Source: Glossina fuscipes
Lineage: Eukaryota; Arthropoda; Insecta; Diptera; Glossinidae
Direction: 5' to 3'
Length of the DNA stretch: 64,000 nt
NCBI RefSeq assembly: GCF_014805625.2
Contig: NW_023998481.1
Coordinates: forward strand, 118,853 to 182,852
Numbering within the stretch: position 1 is the stretch's first letter; each line of letters opens with the position of its first letter. The translations under genes were made by a program, and so were the position numbers. Below are positions 13,800 to 25,141 of the stretch, one piece after another. Below the pieces are notes generated by a model. The model was not told the DNA's origin, made no database searches, and saw only the letters and a program-made list of their open reading frames with translations.

Positions 13800-14730
13800 A
13801 AGGCGAATTTATCTCAAGTCCTTCTAGATGTTGCGCACATCAGCATAAACTTATACTCTTGTTCTACAAGCGGTTATACCGGATAACAATATGCAATGAA
13901 TTGAAATTTAATATCGTTTTTAAATTCTAATAATAATTTTAAAACCGCAGTTATTCCAAAACAAAAAACTTGAGGCTATTAATAATAAATGAAGCAAGCG
14001 GAAGCGGAAATTTTTCAAGTAATGCCCTCATAATAATGTCTATAGTTTTCATTCATTCTTGATATAAAGATTTCTTTTGATCGGCGTACACATTCACAAA
14101 GAGAGTGCTTTCTGCGTATGAGGGGCATATTTTTTTGCTACGCGGCCATATGCAATCTATTGTTATAAAATAACATTTTCCGTATATACCAATGTGTGTG
14201 TGTTCAATCAATATATTACAACCGGAAGGAATAGCAAAATAATTAACATGAAAAGCAAATAAATACAGTGCGTAAACACAAATGAAACATAGGAACAGCC
14301 GTATTCCGCCATTGTGACCACTCACTATTAGTTGTAAGAGACAACAATAATGTGTTCTTCTCATAGCTTTTGTGGTATTGCGGAGCGAAAATCATAATTA
14401 AACTCTGCAATAATATTAATGAAAACCATTAAACCAAATTAAAATAGTGCTTGTGACTGGTAACCGTTCTCCGTGATACTGCCCAGAGCACGTTTATACC
14501 GCTGTCTATGAAGTCCTAACGAAACTATGACCCGACCATCAACCATCACAAATGCGGCGCTTGTTTTTCCAGTGCTAGCAAACGCCACATGTACAAATGC
14601 AATGATCGCATCAAATACTTATATGTGTATCTAGTGAGCCGGGGTTAACAATTTCCGAGACTAAGAAAGAAAAACTTTTTCTTTTGATTTTTGGCAAAAT
14701 TTTGTTTTGTTCCTCAATATAGTCTCGTGT
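13800..14730. other. Non-coding region
   Basis: No recognisable gene. A 103-codon minus-strand frame at 14053-14364 has no recognisable features. Confidence 0.55.
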
Positions 14731-14734
14731 TCAA

Positions 14735-15000
14735 GGCAGACCTAGGAAAATAAGCTTCGTCGTGACCAAATATTCATACAAAATAGTATACACACTCACT
14801 TCTGATATCTTTAGGTTGTCAGCTATCTCTTGTTGTAACTTCACCTTCGGATACTTTGCCGTTCAGCATTATTATTAGTGCTCGTATGACATCGCTTAAG
14901 ATCATTACGGGCAAATCTTTGTTTCCGATGGGGTAGAGGCATTGTAATAATCCTTTTTAAACCAACGCTGAGGTTGAACTCCTCTTACGTTTTTCTAACC
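14735..15000 (-). pseudogene. Mariner-type transposase, N-terminal (HTH) fragment
   Basis: Minus-strand reading KLQQEIADNLKISEVSVYTI followed by LYEYLVTTKL matches the second helix-turn-helix of mariner transposases (consensus ...REIAE.LKIS...V..IL.E.L.M.KL). A phase-shifted upstream part, WFKK...SLSDVIRAL.I.LNGKVSEGEV, resembles the WF..F..G...L.D..R.GRP linker region. The catalytic domain is not found downstream in order. It is a truncated relic. Confidence 0.5.
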
Positions 15001-17197
15001 AAATGCAATGCAAGAAATTCAGGTATCTACAGCTATGCCGCACACTCATAAACTCATAAATGAATAATTGAAACGTGATGATATTTTGTTCGACGCCTTT
15101 GGTGGAATTCCCGCTTTCTAAAAATAATTTGATTTCTTTGTTACAGACGACATCTGCGTACTAGTTCGAAGAACTACTACTGAACGCTGTGTCTTGTAAT
15201 AAGAAAACAATGAAAAAAAAAGATAAGGAGCCGCATGTGCAGCCTATTTTTAAAAAAGTATCACGTAGATCCTTACACATAATTCAAGGAAATTTTTGTT
15301 CAAAAATCTTATTGACGCCTCTTTGACACAAAGGTGTTACGTTGAAAAATATAGAAAATTTTTGTCCCATAAATTCCTGTTCATTAAGTACATCATTTAG
15401 TTTGGTGCATAAAGACGCATAAAAATTTTTTATGCGCCTTCCAAGTACACCAAGTGAAACTTTTCAAAATTTTTTACATTTGCTTTACAGAAACCGTAGG
15501 ATTTTTTACGTCTTTTGTGTTAAACTTTTCAATTTTTGAGAAATTATTGCATAAATAAAAATTTTTATGATTTTAATTTTGTTGTCTGCAATCGCACTCT
15601 CATTGCAGCTGCTTAGACCTGTTCCTACATCTATGGAGTTTCATCTAGACAGTGCAGAATACTGCCAGGCACAGCACAAATAAAAAGTAAGTGTTTAAAA
15701 AAATTAAAAAAATATTACTTTTAATTATCCGGAACCTTGATCTACATTGTGTCGTCTAAAAAAAAAAAAAAAAAATGAGTACAACTTTCATAATGTGTAA
15801 CACGATATACGATATATAACTGCTGCGACCAGCGAAGGAGGAACATTAATTTAATAATAAACACGAGACGAAAATGCCATAAATTACATAAAATACGTTT
15901 ATTACGATCTCTGCAAGATTGTAAATCTTCGGTGTGGATGCTTGTCATGCATCTCTTGTTGAAAGCTGGCCAAGCGACAAAACTGTGGTCAAAAAGTGAG
16001 TTTGGAAATATGCAAATCCGTATATTCCCAAAATGAGGTTCCGAATAGTCAGTTGTGTCCGTCCGTCGAGCAATTTACTTGAGGGTGGGTTGTTCATGAC
16101 ACAAATTAAAGAAGACCTTGTGCTATTGTCAGTTCAAAGAGAAGCGAAAAATTGTATTAAATTTTCTTCAATACCGATCAGCCGCGCGATACATAACAAA
16201 AAAATCGCATATCTCTTAAATCATAGTTTTCTGTACCAGAACTTTCTTGCCACACTAACAGGCGGGACGGTAAACAGGATCAAATCATGCTTACGTTGTT
16301 TTTTTTTTTACCCGCAACCCATCTCTGTGATTCGTAAATATATTTTGATACGTAGTATTGAAAAATAGGGAGCAAAAGTAGGTGTGTGTGCAACGAAAAT
16401 TCACAAGAATTTTAATGAAATGTCCTTCCTATCTCTTTCATAAGAGCAGCTACAGCTGCTTGACCAGTTTCTATGTAGGAAATTGATTCCGACATTCTAT
16501 GAATTGTATGTACACATATATGTATATAATAATGATAATTGAAGCTTTCAAACGCTATCAAGGCAAAAAGTTAGATATTCTTTTTTGATTAACTTAATTG
16601 GTCATAAAGACAACGAATGATGAAAGTGCGGATTTGATGATCATACCCACGTATTTTTTGTTAATATATAAATTTTCACATTTTCCGTTGTGTGACATAG
16701 AATGCACAACAACAAAAAACTCTTATTTGTTTTATAAACAATATAGGAAAGTGAATACTTTGTTCACTAACAAACTTGTGTTCGCACAAATATAAACTGT
16801 ATTTTTCTTGGCATCCAACCAAAAATGTTATTTAAATCGAAAGTGAACGAACAGATAAAAAAAAATTTATTAGAAATATTTAACAATGCTTGAACGATAA
16901 GGAGGCAGAAAGAACATAAACTGTGGACATAAAAATGACATTATACGAAAATCAAAAGAAAGAAGAAAAGTTGCATTTACCATGTGGTGCGAGTTTTGCA
17001 TTGCAGCAGAGGAATATAAAGAAAATTTGCAACGTATGAGGACATGTCAACTGGGCCGCCAAATCCAAACAATTTTCGAAAAGGCATACGGAAAGTTACT
17101 CCCACAATTGGTGGGAAATTTTAGATCACTTGCAGGTTAGACTGTCCCACACTTTCACATAAGAACGAGTTGTTTCGTACGTACGTTATCTCTCTTT
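15001..17197. other. Non-coding region
   Basis: AT-rich; includes a GTCCGTCCGTC stretch near 16058, possibly a worn repeat. A 111-codon frame at 16033-16368 resembles no family. No gene seen. Confidence 0.55.
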
Positions 17198-17500
17198 TTA
17201 AAACCGTTTATTGTTTACGTTCTTATTGGGCTTGAAAAATTTGATTATCATGACGCGATAGCTAGCATTGTTAACTGATATTTCCTGCCCATCTGATGAC
17301 GATACCTCAGTCTTAGGCCCAAAATCCTCATCTAGTTGTGGACGCATACGTTTCTTAAGAATCACTGATAAGTTTGTCATATAACCAAGCCATGCCATCA
17401 TCAAGAAGAAAATGAACTTCAGCCACTGAGTTGAATACAATTTTGTTCCAATTATAGCTGCTAAGGCTCCGGTATTTTTAAAATATTGCTCAGTAATTTA
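17198..17500 (-). other. Unrecognised minus-strand reading frame with a membrane segment
   Basis: The frame is open from about 17500 down to the stop at 17198 without an ATG at its head (a TTG at 17440 is the only late candidate). It reads QYFKNTGALAAIIGTKLYST, then a hydrophobic stretch WLKFIFFLMMAWLGYM, then KKRMRPQLDEDFGPKTEVSS and SDGQEISVNN. Composition is protein-like, with a hydrophobic helix followed by a charged tail. The upstream edge lacks a good acceptor. It could be a gene exon, a retrocopy or a transposon fragment; I do not recognise it. Confidence 0.2.
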
Positions 17501-18049
17501 AATTTTTTTTCGCATAGCCCTTCGTTTTCAATAACTCTGAACATTCAACCGTGCAGAATTCATGAATTCTTTCATGAATTTTAAGGCGCCCCGTACAGTC
17601 GATTACAAGTCGTGGGTGTCTAGAAAGCGAAATCGCCTTCATTTGAAGTCTTCATTCATTTTTAATAAGATTACGGTCTTTATCACATTATTTGCGTCCG
17701 AAAATCTGGAAACAATATGGGGAAACGAGAAGTGTTAATGCTAGACCTTAACGAACCCTACACGCTTTTCAAAACAGCCAGTTCTAGATGCGATTCGTAT
17801 CTCATCAAGCATGGACCGCAAAAAAGGAAATGAAAAACTTTTTTACTGGGAGCACTGTTCTGATACCCACTGCTACTGGAAGGTTTTTTCTTAATTGCGA
17901 TAAAATTAAAGGTCTATGCGAGAGGTCATACGTCTAGTCAGAGCTTCTAGATCTCTCTAAAAACTTGAAGTTTAGCGTGGACCGCAAGTAAATTAGTTAA
18001 TCAGAAAAAATGAACATGCATTGAAAACCATGGTTTGTTTTTTGGAACA
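17501..18049. other. Non-coding region with a 14-bp palindrome
   Basis: GAATTCATGAATTC at 17556-17569 is a perfect palindrome followed by a third half-site. The rest is unrecognised, possibly old transposon sequence. Confidence 0.5.
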
Positions 18050-18430
18050 TACGGGAGGGTGCGTTCAATGAAAATCATTGAATACCCGTCATCAATAACG
18101 GGTTTGTCCCCTTCAAAGTAATCCCTCTTTGATGTAACATGCTTGTGCCAGCGCTCTTTACAATCTTCGAAGCACTTTTGGTACGCGCTTGTTAGTATGA
18201 CCTTGAGCTATTTCAGCGATGCGCCTTTTATCTCTTTAATCGTGGCAGAACTCCGTCTTTTCGCGGATCTTTCTAGTTTTGTGAATAAGAAAAAGTCGCA
18301 AAGTCGGAAAGTCCGGCGAATACAGTTCATAAGGCATGAATACAGTGTTGTTTTTAGCCAAAAAAGTGCGGACAAATAATGACGTGTGAACTAATGCATT
18401 GTCGTGCTTCTGCAATATCCATGACGTTTC
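18050..18430 (-). pseudogene. Mariner-type transposase, C-terminal fragment
   Basis: On the minus strand LQKHDNALVHTS (around 18382-18412) is the second catalytic-Asp block (HDNA..H), followed by AKNNTVFMPYELYSPDF, the block before the third Asp (YSPDLAP.DFFLFP), here frame-shifted. The frame then recovers as ATIKEIKGASLK, KVILTSAYQKCFED, RWHKHVTSKRDYFEGD, matching the classic mariner C-terminus (SAYQKCFQDWK.RWHKCI.S.GDYFEGD). The piece ends near 18060. The N-terminal half is not recognisable. It is broken by at least two frameshifts. Confidence 0.75.
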
Positions 18431-18560
18431 TTATGCAAAATAACCAAAAAAAAAAATTGCATGGCGAACAGCGCGTAATTCGGCAAGTCATCTTTTGTTT
18501 CGAACGCATCTCGTGTTCAAATTTTAGCTTGTTTTTTGGTATGGGAGCGATTTTCCATTT

Positions 18561-19687
18561 GCTGCCTTCTATCACATCTGATAACGCTACGTTTATTCAC
18601 ATGTATAGATACTACAAAGCCTACCAAAACCCTTTCTTCTTAATTTTACCAATCATCTTTCAAATATAATGGACAGACAAGTGGCACTTGTGTAATTTAA
18701 TCAAAATTTTAACTAAGCCCCAAAATGTAAAACATCCCATGGTATCTTTGCAGTGTGCTTCTGAACATTGCAATTGAATTATGAGTTTACTCCTAAATAG
18801 CGATAATATGTATTGTAGTTGTTGTTGTATATCGGGTGATAACAATCAATTTGCATGTTCTCACCTATCCACTCAAGTTATAATTAACGTAAGCTAACGT
18901 GACATGACAACTGAAGGCAATGTGGGATCAAATTAAACCAAAGAATTTTGAAAAATTTCCAATTTCGTCGTATTAATGTGTTGAAATGTCAAATTCATTG
19001 CATTCTATATGTTGTTATTGTTGAGTGCTTCCGCTTGCATCGACTATGGAAAAAACGAAGGGGTGAAAAAAAGTTGCAAAAATAGAAGCAAAAGAAAATA
19101 TACCGAAAAATCTCTTAATAGCTTTTTTAATACCTTTACAGGCAAGCGGCACACTTATGTAAGCGCAGATGTGATGAGATGTGTCTGCTGCTGTCTTGTA
19201 AATCGGAAAATGTGACAAGCAATCGTTTAATACATTTCTGTCTATTTTTAAATGATTTTTGCCAAAATGTCAATAGATTTCAGTTTGTTTTTCTTTCTTC
19301 GTTTTGTCTCGTGATAGATTTTATCACAGCGGTCGGTTAAGGTCACATTTATTATTCAAAACAACGCCATTTTCTATCATATCACGAACGAATTTTAGAA
19401 TTTCAAATTCTTCTTCCTTTCACAAATGCATTGACCATCTGGTAGTCTACTAACTTTTTGATAGCGCAAGTGACCGCTTGCTATAGAGTAAGTATTAAAA
19501 GACTGTATGTTAACTATGCTTACTAGTAAGTATTGCGATTAAGGAACAACATAATAAGCGAGTATGAGTTGAATGAATAAAATCAATAGAAGAAATTTGA
19601 TTTCCTGATGATGGCTTCATATTTTTAACTTTATATAAATATGTAATATATTTTTTTTTACATCCCCTCTATTATACCTGGCTTGCT
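18561..19687. other. Non-coding region
   Basis: No supported feature. Overlapping frames on both strands at 19009-19218 are mutual shadows. Confidence 0.55.
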
Positions 19688-19875
19688 TAGTTTGTCTGTC
19701 CGTCTGTCTTTTCTCTATTTTTCAGCCTATAGATCGCAGTTTTGGAGATACATTGTGCAAATTTGGTACACGAACGTGTGTTGGCCCAAGGACGAACGCT
19801 ACTGAAAGGGGTTCAGACCACTTTTTCGATCACCACTCATACGACCCCTTATTTTGAAAAGTCTTTATATGTAGT
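19688..19875 (-). repeat. Dispersed repeat family A, copy 4
   Basis: Inverted copy: GTCTGTCCGTCTGTC, then GCAAATTTGGTACACG and TTGGCCCAAGGACGAACGC, then CTGAAAGGGGTTCAGACC. The last blocks are the reverse complement of those at 13.67 kb. Confidence 0.5.
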
Positions 19876-20399
19876 ATTGCGCAAAACGAAGCGGTATAGG
19901 GTACGTGATGTGGCCGACTAATATATTTTTACTTGTTTTTATATTCTGAAGTTTATTCCTCAACAAAAGTATCGCTGTCTATCCAACTGGATTATTGGAA
20001 TTATTAAAACCAACAATCGTCTCCTTATGCTATACGCTTTATTTATTGAAACATCAATTAAGTAGTTCAGTATATTGGCAGATTTTGACCTAGATATTCG
20101 TTTCCGTTTAACAGTATCTTCCAACTGCAACAATCTCTCTTTCTTTCTTTATAAATTCATTATGTTCGTTAAGCAATCTTCGTTATATCGTTATATTTCG
20201 TTATGCATTTCCGCATGGATGACCAATAAATTCCGTCTTCTCTCTCGCTCAAAGCAATATTTTTAAATATTGCAATTTAGTTAGATTTTTCTCTATTAAA
20301 CAAAAACACTTTTCTGAAAAATATTTTGCTGAGAAATAATCGCTAGTATTCTAGTGCAGATTTCAAAATCAAAAAAATGTTTCTTTTTTTATATCCATC

Positions 20400-20715
20400 A
20401 CCGACGCATGAGAGGCATGTCCACTTTGTTAAAACGTTTGCAATGCCGCGAAGGAAGCATCATAGATCCCACAAAGTATATATATATTCTTGATTAGCCT
20501 GAAATATGTGTCTGCCGGTCTGTACAATGTCTGTTGTACACATTCTCCTGGCCACAACAAAGAAGCTATCGACTTCAAATTAACATCAACGAAACAGTCA
20601 AAGTACTTGCAAGGCCAAATCGGCTGAAGGGCACGCCCATAGCACTGAGAACACATGTTTTCCAAAAGAAATAAAAAATTCATTTTTTGTTCATTACTCA
20701 TAAACGATAGCAAAA
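20400..20715 (-). repeat. Dispersed repeat family B, copy 1
   Basis: Reverse complement shows CGATTTGGCC, GAGAATGTGTACAACAGAC, ATCAAGAATATATATATACT, TTGTGGGATCT and GCATTGCAAACG, then a GGTGATGGATATAAAAA end. A 94-codon minus-strand frame here is not a gene. Confidence 0.5.
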
Positions 20716-23137
20716 ATTTGAATGCATATCCTATGGGCCCCCGCTATAGTACTTGTATAAAAATGAAAAATTTGACTAAGCCTACCCAATATTATAGTGT
20801 CCCAAAATAAACTTTAAAAACTCCACTGTTCGTTAGTCCATCTGTGTGGCTGCGCAACTGCATAGCATGCATGGTAAACATTTTCCCACTAGTGAGAATA
20901 AAGATGTCGCCTACAAATTTGCAAAACAATTTGCAAGTTCCTTAAACTTTTCTAAGGTCGCGCCTACAACTTCTTTTATTTGTTTAGTCTTTTTTAGGAC
21001 GATGGTGATGGGTGTAAAAGATTCGGTCACGAATGAATATAATTTTCTTAATTGTGTTTTTGTAAAATAATTCAAGCAATCCGAAAATGTATATTAATTA
21101 AAAAGGGATATTAAAACCCACCCACCCATTATACCGTAATAGAGAAGAATTTTATGATATTTTGCAGCCTTCTACTCGGTTTTGTTGCAAAGTAACTAGC
21201 GTATATGGTCCCTGATTGATTTATTCGACCTTTTGTAGATTTTCTATAATTGCCACATCCTCGTTCTATCTTGCCGTTCTTTTTTTTTAATGTCGTCCTT
21301 CAAACACGCTTATAATGCTACGCAATATTTACTATTGATCCTTTACTTTTTTCTGAAGTGTTTGTTTTTGATCGAAAGAGAACAAACTCGGCATCTCATT
21401 TCGAAACGCACCTTTTTCATGAATGTTCATGCAAAATGACGGATGGGCTGGCTGCCTTTTGATGTTTTTGTGGCATCAGCATTTTTTTTGGAGTTTATAG
21501 AACAGTTGTCAAATTTGGGTGGCCTGTTAAAATTAGCGGATCACCCACCAACTAATCTTTTGGACAGACAAAAGCCGTCATAAGATTCTTCAAGCCACCG
21601 CTGATTGTAAACGTATTTTTCTCATCAAAAACAAAGCTTCTTAGTGAACAAATGGATCTCGGAGCTTCGCGTTGTTTCAAAAATAACAAAAGTAGCGTTA
21701 CTAAAATGATTGGAACCTGTCGTGTCGTTTGAAGATTGGTATTATCCAAAAATCGTGGGTGCCTGTCAACAATGTTGCACTATACGTTTCAAACCGGAGA
21801 CTTATTGAGTGGTGTACGGTTATGTTTGATCTCCGCAGTTCATTTCGGAGCGGATTAAAATCGCCGTAAGAAAATTTGGAAAACCAGATTTTCTCTTACG
21901 CCGTTTTTATCATGATGCTATCCTATTCAAAAATAATCTATAAATATAATAGATCTAAGTATAATAGATATATTCATAAGGTATGAGATAGTCTCTCAGT
22001 AACGTGAAGGACAAAAATATCTGCAAAGGACGCGCTGCAATCTCTACAAGTACGGTTCCATTAGGAAAAATGTTTAAATAGCCCTCTTTACTTATAGGGC
22101 TTTCTTTTTTGGTTATTATGGGCAAATTCTTCTTAGCGCGATCCGAACTGGCAAGAAAGTTGAAGAAAAAGTTGAGCATTAAAAATAAACCGGGGCAGGG
22201 TTTATTGTTCTCTATAATAATTTAAATATGTTAGTCGGCAGCGAATTTTACAATTGCAAGATTTTTCATTCGAAAGTAAAACAAAATTAAAAATACTACA
22301 GTAAAGCATGACTAACCATATACCATCCCAAAGTTATATATTCACATAACGACTTCTCAGAATTACGCGTTATATGGCAAAAGTGATTTAATGCAATGCA
22401 TTTTTAATAGCATTCGTCGTTCTTGGTTCAAAATTCACCAAAATATCTCAAAAATGAATTGCGACTTGTGTAGGTTGGATACGAAAAAAGACGGCAAAGA
22501 GACACGTGTAAATCGAAAGTTCAGAAAGTAATTCTGAATCGATCGGTATAATAAGAGGTGGGTCTGTCTTAAATCATTGTTTATGTTGCGTACATCCGCA
22601 CAAATTAAACTTGTACCATAAGTGTTATCAAATTGAATCTCTTATTGGCAACTGTAAATCCATCTATTCGTAGCAGCGAAGCCACAATCTACAGATGTCG
22701 AATTCCCTCGGTATTGATAACCACAAACAGTGCTTACTTACTCGCCATAATAGGAGGATGTAAGTAATAAGCAAACGTTTACAGTATCCATAGTGCGACG
22801 TGGACCAATTGTGGCTAAAATTGTTTCACTTTTTGTATCCAAAAATGATGAATAAAGTGCTAGCGGACGCGCATGTTAAGTAAATGTTTCCGGGCCATTA
22901 AGGGTTAAATTTTAAAATAATATAATAACAGTTGTTATCATAAATTTCTGGTGTTTAATTTTATCCATATTTATGAAATTACTTCCTGCATCAAGCAAAG
23001 GAATCGCTTCAATCGTGTATATATTTTTTTTGTACCGTATTTGATATTAAAAAAAGAAATTATAATAATGTATTCACACAAACCTGCCATAATATGGATT
23101 TAAAAAAAAAAAAAAAAATTGTTTTCTTCTTTTTCAG
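20716..23137. other. Non-coding region upstream of PRL-1
   Basis: Apart from repeat family A copy 5, nothing is recognised. An imperfect inverted repeat (CGTAAGAAAAT / ATTTTCTCTTACG) lies near 21867-21900. Probably PRL-1 upstream intron or promoter-proximal DNA. Confidence 0.5.
22395..22625 (+). repeat. Dispersed repeat family A, copy 5
   Basis: Shows CATTCGTCG, AAAATATCTCAAAAAT, AAGTAATTCTGAATCGATCG, GTATAATAAGAGGTGGGTC and TACATCCGCACAAA. This is the most complete copy. Confidence 0.55.
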
Positions 23138-23630
23138 GGGGAAAAAGTTTGCTTCCGAATAAAGAGTGGTGGGAGAAAGTCAAAAAGTTTGTGGAAGAGA
23201 ACGAAAGTGAGACGTCGAAATTGCAAGTTTAAATCATTACAATAACAACGTTAAGAAGAAGAACATCGACAATTAGACGTTGTCTCTGAAGGTTAAGTTA
23301 ACTATAAAAAGTACGAAAACGGTGGGCAAGAATTTGAGTGAGAAGAAAGTGAAAGAAAAAGGCGAAGACGAATGAAGTATTTACTTAGAGAGAAGAAAGA
23401 AAGAAGAAGGCGAGAAACAGAGGCAAAAAGTTCAAAAGCATATCACAACATAAGCATCTAAGCAAAGGAATATATTTGGAAATTTGGCAATAACAATAAC
23501 AACAACAACAACAACAAATTCAACGAAATTATTTCACCAACCAATTAAGCAGAACAAAGAAAAAACTTCTTGTTTGCTTTGAAGACGAACAGGGATTTTA
23601 TATGAGGACTTGAAAAGCAATTTAAAAGCA

Positions 23631-23666
<36 letters not shown>

Positions 23667-24532
23667 AATTTGTCTCTTTTTTTTTCTTTCGAATGAGACG
23701 AAAATAGAAGATAGAGGGAGAGCGAGAGTGAGAGCGGGAGTAGAAGAGGGAAGAGAGCAAGAGAAACTTAGTAATAGAAAATTTGAAAAAACAAAAATAT
23801 TTTTTGATAATTTTTTTAACTTTATTCTTTTGTGATAAAATTTTAAACTAACGCAAGTTAAAAAGAAAAAAAAAAAGATTATAACATTTAAAAGAAACTC
23901 TATGCTAAAAAGATAATATTTAGAAGCAAAAACTAGTACTTACTGCTGCTTAACTGCTGTGTGTTTATTCAACAAAAACAACAACAACAACAACAACCTA
24001 ATACTTAAAATACTTTTTCTTTTATTTCTCTTTTGTTCTTTTCTTAATTTTTTTTTCTTCTTTTGGAAATTCTATGAAGCTGAATTTTTTTAGTAATTAG
24101 TTTAAAAAGAAACTTTTTAAGAAAAATCTTCCGTTAGTTTAGTGTAATAAACAGAGAAGCAAAGAAAATAAAAACAAGAATTAGCTCACATTTTTTGCTT
24201 TTAAGAGAATTTTGTATTTTTTTTGGAGTATTTTTGTCAAAACACGAAACCAAATTTACTTAATAAGTCTAAAGCTACATAACCTCAAACAAAACGGTTT
24301 ATATATATATACATACTTTTTTTAAACAAAAATAAGAAAAAAAAAAAAAAAAGCAAGAAAGAAAAAAAAAAAAAAGAGAAAACATAAAGACAACTTAAAC
24401 GCTACAAACCTCTTTAAACTGCAATAATTTCTAAAATATTTTACACAACAACAAAAACACAACTACAACAATTTATTGAAAATAAACTTTATAAGAGTAA
24501 ACAACAACAAACACAACAAACAACGTTTGTAA
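23138..24532 (+). promoter_or_regulatory. PRL-1: Probable 5' UTR exon of PRL-1
   Basis: A strong acceptor (pyrimidine-rich TTTTCTTCTTTTTCAG ending at 23137) precedes a purine-rich stretch that runs without an obvious further donor to the PRL-1 start codon at 24533. It is full of GAGAA and (CAA)n/(ACA)n runs and a 31-A tract (23635-23665), and carries no long frame, which fits a fly 5' leader. It contains several short upstream ORFs: ATG at 23372 (29 codons, stop at 23459-23461), then very short ones near 23600, 23693, 23901 and 24074. These would be expected to restrain translation of the main frame. The first, promoter-proximal exon is not identified and must lie further upstream. The exon end and absence of an intron inside it are inferred, not shown. 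Confidence 0.55.
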
Positions 24533-25090
24533 ATGAACAACATGCGTCAAAAGGATTTACGCCCCGCACCAGCTCTTATTGAGTTTAAGGGAATGAAGTT
24601 CCTAATCACTGATCGCCCGTCAGATGTTACTATACATCATTATATAACAGTATGTATCAAATAATATAATTATTTATAAAATTTTATGAATTATTATTAA
24701 TTCGAAAAATTTGATTTTTTTTTTTTTTGTTTCTTTTGTATTTTCTTGATTATCATATAAAGGAATTAAAAAAGAATAATGTAAACACTGTGGTACGCGT
24801 TTGCGAACCCAGTTACAATACTGAAGAATTAGAGGCACAAGGCATCACGGTTAAAGATTTGGCATTCGAAGACGGCACCTTCCCGCCCCAGAATGTTGTG
24901 GATGAATGGTTTGAAATATTAAAGCAAAAGTAAGTAAATTTTCTTTAAATTAACTATGTCTGCGAAATTTGTTATATTTTTTTTAATTTTCTCTTGTTTT
25001 TTATAACGTTGATAATGTCATGAATAATAATAATACCTTTTAACACGTTGACGCTCATTTTAAAAATAATGAGTGTTTCCAAAAACACAC

Positions 25091-25141
<51 letters not shown>

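Noticed and set aside
14053..14364. 103-codon minus-strand frame
   Set aside because: No recognisable domain, promoter or splice context.
16033..16368. 111-codon + strand frame
   Set aside because: Starts in a worn repeat-like stretch and includes a homopolymer Phe run; no family recognised.
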